Assembly: GCA_001600455.1 (NCBI GenBank)
Contig: BCKC01000013.1
Location: 353,770 to 417,769, forward strand
Source of the DNA: Endocalyx cinctus
Taxonomy: Eukaryota; Ascomycota; Sordariomycetes; Amphisphaeriales; Apiosporaceae
Direction of reading: 5' to 3'
Length of the DNA stretch: 64,000 bases
Of this stretch, positions 56,164 through 64,000 are shown piece by piece (the first letter of the stretch is position 1; the number at the start of each line of letters is the position of its first letter). The notes beneath the pieces were generated by a model that worked only from the letters and a program-made list of their open reading frames with translations, did not search any database and was not told where the DNA came from. The position numbers were made by a program, and so were the translations under genes.

Positions 56164-57821
56164 TCATCGATTTTCTTTGCTTTCTGATGTCTTGATCAAT
56201 GCTGTCTTCTCAGGACCAAAATGTAAAACGCCTATTTGTCGAACGACAAAATAAGCTGGAATGACAGCCAAAGTCCACAAGGCAAAATTCACGCCAAGGG
56301 CGGATATAAGCTAAAATTACCAGAAGTTAAAACCTCATTGTACTGTTCGAAGAATATAAGGAGGGACTTACAGGTGCCGAAGTCGAGCTAATACCACTTG
56401 ATATGCATTGCCCAGCTGCTTCGGTCGCACGAGCCACAGACATATACCGAACGATTTCTTTCGGTTCTTTCGCCAGGAAGCCAATCATCCAGAATCCGAA
56501 GTTGTATGTGAGAGAGAAGTTAATCTGCCAAAATATGTACAGGGCCCATCCTCGTCCGAATCCAGCGTCGTCCCAGTCGAGAGCTGGCTTGTGGTGCTCG
56601 TAGTCATTCTGCACTACCGTTCCCCAAACCCAGCACCCTCCGATCAGGACCATCATGAATATGTAAGCATATTTGGCTCTCTTGTTCAGATCTAATTTAC
56701 TCCAGTCGAGAAGGACACCGATGAAGAGCGTGGATATGACCTGGGCTACGGCTGAGATCAAAGACGCCAAGGCACGAGAGCGGACGGAAAAATACAGCGA
56801 CAGGTATGCACTGATATAGGGAAGCTCCCAAGTGACGTATAGAAAGAAAGGAAATCTAGCCAATTTATTAGCGGCTTTTGCGTCGCACTTGTTCGGACGG
56901 AGGAACTCACACCAGGAGGAAATCCTTTCGTCTTAAAAGCCTTAGCAGAGCTTTCAGTTCGTCAAGATCGGGAATTCGCTCTGAAAGCTGCACTTTGGTC
57001 CCATTCCTTCGCTGCACCTTTTCAGGAGAAGACAGAAATAATGCCACCGCCGGCCCGAGAGCCTCTGTTGAAAGTTAGCTCCGCCGTATTATTCTCAAGG
57101 AAATTATTTTAATCATAAGATGCTTACGTAGAACTACAAAAACGATGTATGTCCTCCAGTCAAGTTTCCCTGTCGTCCTCCCACCATAATTGAAAGCGAG
57201 GTTTATTATACCACCGAGGATGGAACCGCTGTTTCGATAGCTGAGCCAATACGCGAGATATCGACCGCGCTTCTCCGGTTCCGGATAGCTCAACATGATC
57301 GCTCCCTCCACAGCCCAAAATATCCCCGCAGACGCACCGCATGCGGCCGAACCCACGTAGATAAACCACACTGTGCCATATCTGTTATTCGTGTAAAGCG
57401 CGGCCGAGTACAGCGCGTATCCGGTCGTGCCTAGCATCAACGAGGCTCGGAAGCCGAACCTATTGGCCATTATGCTCCCGGCTAGGCAAGAAAACACCAT
57501 GATTGAGAAAAGAACGGCATTCCCGGCCCTATTGTTTTGTGCTCTCCCAGTCAGCCAAATCCTCCAATGTAGCGCTGTACCTAGCCTAATTTATACATAT
57601 ACTTACATCACTAGATAGGGCGACTGTTGGCCGCCGGCGCCCACAGATTGCATCGCATTCCATAATCCCGGTGCCGTGAAGGCCGTGATACCGACGATGG
57701 TCGCATTGAAAAATACTCCTCTGTACCAGGAGTATTTTTGAGGACTCGATGTCGAAGATTCCTCTCCTACGGTGGCCGTTGGATCAGCGGGATTTTGTTT
57801 ATTACCTTGCATTACAGGCAT
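56164..57821 (-). CDS. UNC93-like major facilitator transporter
   Basis: A five-exon gene with consistent phases: 57821-57607, 57528-57128, 57064-56911, 56855-56372 and 56310-56164, giving 466 residues; all four introns are GT-AG (55-78 bp). The product is multi-pass (about 11-12 segments). The first part has KYSWYRGVFFNATIVGITAF and TAPGLWNAMQSVGAGGQ, then SIMVFSCLAGSIMANRFGFR, SAACGASAGIFWAVEGAIML and YLAYWLSYRNSGSILGGIIN, typical of the fungal UNC93-like (DUF895-type) MFS family. The central loop is KVQRRNGTKVQLSERIPDLD. Substrate unknown. It is divergent from the TauD dioxygenase at 58804, with about 1 kb between starts, so joint regulation is possible. Confidence 0.85.
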
Positions 57822-57875
57822 AGTGAAAAAAGAGAGCACAAACAATCCGTGAATGTTCTACACAGTTAGACGTCG

Positions 57876-57909
<34 letters not shown>

Positions 57910-58803
57910 GTAAAAAAAGATTTATTTTTCTTAATTCTTTTCCCCTTTCACACCCTGACCTTCATCCAATGCTAGGTTCCAGTGACGTGCTTCGGACAGC
58001 TTACCAATTAGAGCGGCCGTCACTAGATTGGGCCTGGGCGACATTGCGTCATAGGATTCATATATTGTGTCAAGTCCAAGTCCGATTAAGGATGCGGTCA
58101 ATTCCATTTAGGTTCTTAACGAGTTCTTGTATTTGCACTTTTAACTTACCTTTTAGCAGGTGGTAGCCCGAACGCATTAAAACTATCGCAATCACCGCTA
58201 CCGCCATTATTACCACTATATACTGCTGTTGCCACCGCTATTAGTTCTGCTGTATTTGGGGTAGATGACACTTGCCGGAAAGTAAGCTGTAAATGAGGAG
58301 TAAATAAAGTTGCAATGGCTATGCACTACGCGGGAAGCCCCTTATCCACAAGTATCATTACTTTACCAAGGAGATTGCATGCCGAATAAGCCAGATCCTC
58401 CCATACTTACAGAGAGCATGTGCACAATGTCTATAGCTTACCTCCTTTGATTTATCCATAGTATTCAATCACTTGTCTCTTTATATCCGAATAAGGAAAT
58501 TTCTGGAGATGGTCCGTAGTGACGGCATTTAAGCGGCGTTGACGTCTTACACAACTGTAGTTACCCCGAAGTGATCGATCGGATCAAACATGTAGCGAGA
58601 ATTTCCGACATGCAAGATCGTGTATAAATTAAGAATGTTGTATCCCGTGCGGTGCCAACATAATGACGTGATTGTCGCTCAGGCCGCAACTTAATAAGGT
58701 CTAAACACTCTGTAATCTTGAACTTTAAACATCTAACACCTTCAGTTAGATAATAAACCTGAACTGCGACACGGGACGGGACGGGACGATAGATTGTTAA
58801 AAA
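57822..58803. other. intergenic between divergent transporter and dioxygenase
   Basis: Presumed shared promoter region. It contains a T14-A20 homopolymer pair at about 57876-57909 and a GGGAC repeat (ACGGGACGGGACGGGACG) near 58771-58788, 15 bp before the dioxygenase ATG. No gene supported; 57969-58166 is open but without coding character. Confidence 0.4.
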
Positions 58804-60269
58804 ATGTTCCAGTTTGAAGCGTTCACCTTTGACGGTCAGCAGGACACGGCCCTCTTTGGCTTGGCAACAAGTGCCCCTTTTCCCCTAGCATTGAAGCCAG
58901 CAGATGGATACCAGCCAGGCTTAGAGTCAATTTCGACAATAAAGAAGTTGGTGGAATCAGAAAATCTTCTCGACCGCGTTAGGAGGCACGGTGGTGCCGT
59001 TTTAATCCGCGGCTTACCGGTCAAGACGCCTCAAAACTACAGCGAGATTGCTCACGCATTCGGCTTTTCCCCGCACGAAGAAGTTGGTCGTCCCCCTCTA
59101 CGAACGGTACTGGCACCGAATGTCAAAACGGCTAATGAGGGGTACGTCAGAATGCTACTGGTGTTGAAAGGGTTAAGACGACGAAGTCACTCTTCAATCA
59201 ATAAATAATGCTAACTGAGTTTATCGTACCCCGTAGGCCCCCTGAATTACCCATCTGGCCACATAACGAGTACGGCTGGTCTATTATCAATCCGTCATGG
59301 CTCACTTTCAGTTGTCTCGACGTGCCTGAGTGCGGTTTGTCATTCCAGCTTTTGCCACCTTGAGGAGGAATGATTTGCTGATCAAGTGTTGATGTTTACA
59401 ATATTAGGGGGCGAGACACCAATCATTTCAAGCCTATTGGTAGCGGCGGGAATCAAAGAGCAAGCGCCGGAGTTCTTAGAGAAGCTACTTCAAAAGGGCG
59501 TTAAGTACGTATACCGATACGGCGCGGAACAGGTCAAATCCAACACCGGCACGAGCGTGCAGGATGCGTATGGTCAACACGTGACGCCCCAAGATGACGA
59601 TCAGACGAGACGTAGAAAGATCGAAGAGGAGGTGAAGAGGCACAGCGAGCGCTTTGAGTGGCATGATGACGGATCGTTGAGCGTTACTCATATAGTCCCT
59701 AGTAAGTGTGTTGTAGCTTAGCATATTTTCACCAGGCGGAAATTGTAATTAACGAGTGATCGTATTTCCTAGTCATTCGACGACACGAGGAATACGGATT
59801 GACCACGTGGTTCGGAAATCTCACTAGTGCCTGGGGCCGCAGCCGACACCACGGAGCGACCGAACCGCCATATCTCGTTGATGACGGATCCTATCATCCG
59901 CCCCCAGAGTATGGAGACGGAACACCGATAGAATCTCGCTATCTCGATATCGCTTTGTCACTTGCTGAGAAATCTCAAGTTCTCGTTGATTGGAAAGTCG
60001 GCGATGTCGTGTTGCTTGATGTAATGACGTTTTTCCCCCCCCCCCCGTTTCATCACCATGCCCCGTTAAATGCTGAATGATGTGATATGTCAGAGCGTGT
60101 ATATGCTGATTTTTTTCTAAAACAGAATTATGCTGTGATGCATTCACGCTGCCCTTGGAAGGGTAAAAGGACAGTACTCGCAGCTTTGTGGGATAATGAT
60201 AATCACAAGAGAATTGGTGACTATGATGTTGGTTTCTTACGGGCTACAAACTCAGTCAAAGTATCATAG
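58804..60269 (+). CDS. TauD/TfdA-family Fe(II)/2-oxoglutarate dioxygenase
   Basis: Five exons with matching phases: 58804-59141, 59237-59334, 59408-59701, 59773-60020 and 60126-60269, giving 373 residues. Introns are GT-AG (71-105 bp), the last one containing a run of 12 Cs. Motifs: GGAVLIRGLPVKTPQNYSEI, then PIWPHNEYGW with the iron-binding His and acidic residue (HxE, about residues 122-124), GGETPIISS, WFGNLTSAW, and the distal VMHSRCPWKGKRTVLAALWD with iron His (about 332) and the 2-oxoglutarate-binding Arg. A clavaminate-synthase-like fold is expected. Substrate unknown; the divergent UNC93-like transporter may supply or export it. No damage seen. Confidence 0.88.
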
Positions 60270-60695
60270 TTAGTGTACAGAGTATTAGAGGTTATAGCGT
60301 ATGATAAGGTGTTGAAGTTGAACTTTTAAACTTGTTGCTTTTATATATGTAAGGATGCTAACATGTCACCTAACTAGCGAAAGACTTAGTAACATTGTGG
60401 CCTTAAAGAAGGAACAAAGGGTTGGATCCTGACTGTTCGGGTTATAGCCTCGGAAGTTTACTTCTAAATTACTATAATGGAGGGAATCCTTGTACATAAG
60501 GATAAGAAAGACTTGAGATTATCATATTCCTCGATATCGTCAAGACTTCTATTTCAATCTGTCAATGCGACTAGTCTTACACAAAACGATTTCAACACTA
60601 GTCCTCCCCAAATGTTTTATTTTATGTACTGGACTACGCTAGCCTCGTCACACTCTCGATGATTTTCCCTAACCGTCATTTATCATATAGCCATA
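60270..60695. other. 3' spacer between convergent genes
   Basis: AT-rich spacer of 425 bp between the stops of the TauD and 2OG oxygenase genes. No supported feature. Confidence 0.3.
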
Positions 60696-61519
60696 TTAGA
60701 TTTCTCCCCTAGCCCTTGCAGCAATACTTGCCGGGTGATTAACCCTAGCCCTCAACAACCTCTCCAACTGCCAATCACCAGCCTTTATATCCTCATACTT
60801 CGGCTTTTCCCCTTCCGGCACGCAAGTCGGTAGTGTTTTTATCATGACTTCCTGGCTCGGCGCGAAAAAATACGCCAGGCTATACCTCTCGCGACCGCTG
60901 ATATTGCGCACCCGGTGCACCGTGCTCACAAACTTATCATTCGAAGCGCGCTCTAGAAAATCCCCCACGTTGATCACCAAGCTTCCCGGCACCGGCGGCG
61001 CCGAGATCCATCTTCCATTCGCGTTGAGGACCTCGAGAGCCGGAATGTCGTCCGACAGTTGGTTCACGAGCGTGAACCAGCTGTAGTCGGCGTGCGCGCC
61101 GATGCCGATCGCGCTATCGGCTTCTTCGACCGGTTGCGGCGGGTAGTGAAGAGCCCGCAAGCCAGCCATCGGGAACGAGAGCATGTCGTCGAAGTAGTTC
61201 TCCTCCAGGTCTAGCCCTAAAGCTATCAGTCGGAGAAGAACTCCCGAGAAGGCCTGCGCAGCCGCTCGGTACTCGTAGATGGTGCGGCGGAACTCGGCCG
61301 GTCGCTCCGGCCACTGATTCAGCGGTCCCGGCGGGTACGTTGACAGGTCGAGAGTGGGTGGTACGTTCTGTTCTGGGTCATACGGGTCGTCCGCAATGTT
61401 GAACGCTTCTTTGTTATCCCCGCGCGTGCGGTTGTCCAGACGCGTTTCGAGTAGCGCTTCGTACCCCTTGATGGTAGGGGATTTATTGATGTGGATCTTC
61501 ATCTTTTCCTCGAGTGGTT
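60696..61519 (-). pseudogene. 2OG-Fe(II) oxygenase (isopenicillin-N-synthase-like), 5'-truncated
   Basis: From ATG 61502 the frame is open for 268 codons, and coding sequence clearly extends a few codons upstream (DQPLEEK before MKIHINKSPTIKGYE) until an in-frame TAA next to the start of JmjC-SET copy B. Family members have about 60-80 more N-terminal residues. The catalytic set is complete: His137-x-Asp139 in GIGAHADYSWFTLV, His196 in STVHRVRN, and Arg206-x-Ser208 for 2-oxoglutarate. The ATG at 61502 is therefore probably an internal Met, and the protein lacks its N-terminal part. GC content is high, with no nonsense codons inside. Confidence 0.8.
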
Positions 61520-61531
61520 GATCAACGGATT

Positions 61532-63550
61532 AATGCTAATCTCCCCGTTTCTAGCGTTATTGAGACCTTCGCCGGGGACCAGCTGAGTTAAACGAGATAT
61601 AAACTTAACGGAGTTTACAGCCCTACGAAATTCGAAGGGCCTCCAGGTTCGCCTTTTTGCTGGTATATCGAGAATTGCGGGATGTGGGCGTTTAACTATT
61701 GCGTGTTAGGAGAAAGAGTGTGGAACGTGATACCACCTAGTTATTTAGTAGTAGCGGAGAACGTTTTTCGGATATTACCCTTGTCGAAAAAAGCGTCTTA
61801 ATCGAACTACGCCGCCTTTATAATGCACGATGCGGTTTTCGGCGTTAGTGGCTTTGAAGGGAAAGGAATACCGATAAGATCTTTCCGATAGTTTGAAGGC
61901 GAAATTGTCGTGATTTTCCCAAAATCTTACTATTCCGGATATGCCGTGAAATATTTTATCGCCGATGCGAGGAATTATGTTGATAAGAATTGGAGTATTA
62001 ATGACTTTAAGTTTTGTAACTAAAGCTGTCCGGGTAATCCTATAAGGTACGAGCATATCCGCCTTCGAGGACAGGGCAAGAAATAAATAAGCGAAGACGA
62101 AATAGAGGAAACAGAGGAAATAGGCGAGGAGCAGGACGAGAACGAGGGTGGGACTAAGATGAATAATAGGACAGGTGCAAGAGTTATGTTGCGCAAAAGA
62201 GGCCAACTCCAAGGCATACAAGCAAAGAAGAAGCCGAAACTCCAACCGTTCACTAGACCAGCCCAAGGACAGATACGGAAAACGGACAAGCCCTACAGTA
62301 TACCTGATCTTAGATCCAACTCTTCTAGCCCCCACGTCCTTCTCTTGACATCAGCTCTTCGGAGCTGAGAGGCGGTTCGGCAGTTCTGTTCCCTCGTTAC
62401 AAGCAGACGGGCCCCGGACAATTTATTTCGACCACGATTCGACGATGATCCGGTCAAGCATATTGCTGATTGGCTCGATAATGCCAGTGGAAATTCGTCA
62501 TATGCAAAGTTTATAACGCGCTTTAGTCAATATTAACTCGCGACAGAACTAGACGATACCAAGGAGAACTTCGAAAGGGTAGATTTGAAAAGACGACAAC
62601 AGACTATGGCGACGCTAGGATGGGTAAAGTCTACATTTGAGTATCACCTTGCGCAGGGTCGAAAGTGGAGAAGGGTTTGCGGCAAGCTGGACGGCCTCTT
62701 ATGTTTTATTTTCCTACTAAAACAGAACAATTTCGATATTAAGCCAAATCACTATTTGGATATGAAGGAAAAAGAACTTAAGGAATTTCATCTCTTACTC
62801 GATGACAAGTATATCAAATCTATTTGCGAAATCGGCCGGGCTTTTCAAAAATCTCTCGGAGGCTTAGATGTCGAATTTGGATGGGAAACTTCATCTAGGA
62901 GTATCCCCGACTTAACTAGACTACCCGAACATGAGCTGCTATCATGCTTAGCTCCTTGCCAACCGATCGCGGATAATGTTTATAAACCGGACCAGAATTG
63001 GCCAAGACCCTCTGGCCAGCCAGAGGGTTGGAACTGGCCGGCGAATCCGACCACGTACCACGTTACTGGGTGTGATCTCTGCAAAGAGGCCCGGTGCCAA
63101 TGCATTAATACATTTTCAGAACCCACGCTTCGTATTAAACGGTACGGGGAAAAGGGTTTGGGCCTTCAAGCCGTTGGGAAACTTCATGGAGAAATTACGT
63201 ATACTAAAGGCACTATAATTGGGTGGCTCCTCGGTACAATCGTCCCTGCTCGCACGTTAGAAACCGACAAGGCCTTAGACTTCGTTAGGCCTGATATCGG
63301 TGGAGAGCCCGTGGTATGTCAATTAGACTGTCGCTTTTCCAGTAACTACTTCCGGCTCTTGAATCATGATTGCCACCCGACGGCTCGTCTCGTCTCGTTT
63401 AAGATTTCGGGTCGATATGTCATCGCAGTCCAAGCAGAAACAGGCATACACGATGGCACGGAGATCACGGTTAAGTATGGTCCGAATCACTATGGGAAGA
63501 GCTGTCTTTGCGGCACGTGCCGGGTAAAATATAATCCGCGTCGACGATAA
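61532..63550 (+). pseudogene. JmjC-SET fusion gene, copy B, 5'-truncated
   Basis: Nucleotide homology with copy A begins at 61532 (copy A position 13184) and is indel-free through the JmjC core. Stops lie at 61589, 61799, 61889, 62021, 62084, 62366 and 62534. The JmjC core reads FEGPPGSPFCW, then YIEN (His ligand changed to Tyr at 61664, Glu kept), MWAFNYCVLGERVWNVIPPS, GIPIRSFRQ? (here TAG), EIVVIFPKSYYSGYAV (distal His changed to Tyr at 61931) and NYVDKNWSINDFKFCN. Then come the acidic/basic linker and SET half. The JmjN and N-terminal part present in copy A (12101-13183) is absent. Every stop that is sense in copy A has Gln or Arg there. Confidence 0.85.
62585..63550 (+). CDS. SET-domain half of copy B (open)
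   Basis: The last 321 codons of copy B have no stop. First in-frame ATG is 62606 (MATLGWVKSTFEYHLAQGRK). Same order as copy A: CDLCKEARCQC pre-SET-like cluster, RYGEKGLGLQAVGKL, TIIGWLLGTIVP, RLLNHDCHPTARL, DGTEITVKYG and CLCGTC post-SET-like ligands; the C-terminus is basic. SET-half protein identity to copy A is clearly lower than the nucleotide similarity of the JmjC halves. Key SAM and zinc residues look conserved, so this domain may be catalytically competent if it is made. Substrate unknown. Confidence 0.75.
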   Translation: MKRRQQTMATLGWVKSTFEYHLAQGRKWRRVCGKLDGLLCFIFLLKQNNFDIKPNHYLDMKEKELKEFHLLLDDKYIKSICEIGRAFQKSLGGLDVEFGWETSSRSIPDLTRLPEHELLSCLAPCQPIADNVYKPDQNWPRPSGQPEGWNWPANPTTYHVTGCDLCKEARCQCINTFSEPTLRIKRYGEKGLGLQAVGKLHGEITYTKGTIIGWLLGTIVPARTLETDKALDFVRPDIGGEPVVCQLDCRFSSNYFRLLNHDCHPTARLVSFKISGRYVIAVQAETGIHDGTEITVKYGPNHYGKSCLCGTCRVKYNPRRR

Positions 63551-63600
63551 CATATCTCTCCCCACTTCGTCCGCTTCTATCTCTTCCCGTACACGATCAT

Positions 63601-63630
63601 CGAGCCCCATCGAGCCCCATCGAGCCCCAT
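63601..63630. repeat. 10-bp direct repeat, three units
   Basis: CGAGCCCCAT repeated three times in tandem just downstream of copy B. A small minisatellite; it may mark a replication-slippage site. Confidence 0.9.
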
Positions 63631-63686
63631 CAAGCGAGCTGACAATCTTCTTAAACTCCGAAAGCCAGTCCATTGGATCCATTTAA

Positions 63687-64000
63687 GCGTGGGTGATCTT
63701 ACCAATAGACAAGACCAAGCGCTCGACAACTCAGCCGCTTTTGGAGAAGATTAAACGGGTTGCCCGGTCGAGCAAGGGATACCTTCCTGCACAACTACGA
63801 GATCCCCTCCAGGATGACCTAGGACTTGCGGAGGATGACAGTGACAAGTTTGCAGAGCGTGACCCAGTGCCGATGGACTGGAGGGTTTTAGAACAACCCA
63901 AACTAAAGGCGCGACGGCTGCTAGGCAAGACGTGCGGTGATGCGAGGTTGGAACACTATATTCAGTATATTCAGGTACAACAGCCCCTAGAAATGGAGCT
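63687..64000 (+). CDS. partial unknown ORF running off the right edge
   Basis: The plus strand is open from just after TAA 63684-63686 to the window end (WVILPIDKTKRSTTQPLLEK, then ARSSKGYLPAQLRDPLQDDL and DPVPMDWRVLEQPKLKARRL). It has no ATG before the PVPM Met, so the 5' end may be an exon boundary or may be missing. Predicted mostly helical and charged. No family recognised; too short to judge. Confidence 0.4.

Noticed and set aside
1..64000. tRNA genes, CRISPR arrays, telomeric repeats, LTRs and transposase genes
   Set aside because: Looked for T-arm/anticodon-arm patterns, spaced repeats, TTAGGG arrays, long terminal repeats and DDE or integrase motifs; none found that stand up.

Overview
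The window looks like an accessory, repeat-containing segment of a filamentous ascomycete (Pezizomycotina) nuclear genome. Evidence: short GT-AG introns (about 48-80 bp) with CTRAY-like branch sites; fungal families (Est1-type domain, DUF7924, PD-(D/E)XK-like, Ulp1-like C48 proteases, fungal kinases, rhodopsin-domain membrane protein, UNC93-like MFS, TauD dioxygenase, GMC oxidoreductase); and many gene copies killed by C-to-T / G-to-A transitions that make TAA, TAG or TGA, the signature expected of repeat-induced point mutation (RIP). No tRNA, rRNA, CRISPR array, telomere repeat or recognisable transposase was seen. The species cannot be named from the sequence.

Layout. 0-5 kb: a broken patatin-like gene, a SUR7-like membrane gene with one nonsense mutation, and two frame-disrupted unknown genes. 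5.5-10.5 kb: three uninterrupted genes: a 402-aa protein with a PD-(D/E)XK-like core, a small kinase, and a C48 protease with a full catalytic set. 11-15.2 kb: a fragment and a long copy of a gene whose frame runs JmjN - JmjC - basic linker - SET. 15.5-18.9 kb: a BTB-like ORF, a chromo-like ORF, and a second C48 protease gene with every catalytic position but His lost, fused head-to-head to a kinase fragment. 19.9-21.9 kb: two coiled-coil ORFs and the intact SUR7-like paralogue. 22.2-25.0 kb: a broken Est1-type gene with an apparent internal inversion. 27.4-43.8 kb: degenerate DUF7924, kinase, PD-(D/E)XK and DUF7587-like genes between unknown small genes. 44-49 kb: gene-poor. 49.1-60.3 kb: ordinary metabolic and membrane genes with clean introns (rhodopsin-domain protein, UNC93-like transporter, TauD dioxygenase), an intact 612-aa unknown, and a GMC oxidoreductase with two nonsense codons. 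60.7-63.6 kb: a 5'-truncated 2OG oxygenase abutting a second, 5'-truncated copy of the JmjC-SET gene. The right end holds a partial ORF.

The main result is the JmjN-JmjC-SET frame: a candidate histone demethylase fused to a candidate histone methyltransferase, present as three copies here (12101-15214 +, 61532-63550 +, 10996-11502 -). Stops in one long copy line up with sense codons in the other in nearly every case, and every difference is a C-to-T or G-to-A change. The JmjC halves are riddled with stops while the SET halves stay largely open, and nucleotide similarity between copies drops sharply at the JmjC/SET boundary. The best-preserved genes (5.5-10.5 kb and 49-60 kb) look single-copy in the window, as expected if RIP acted on duplicated sequence.
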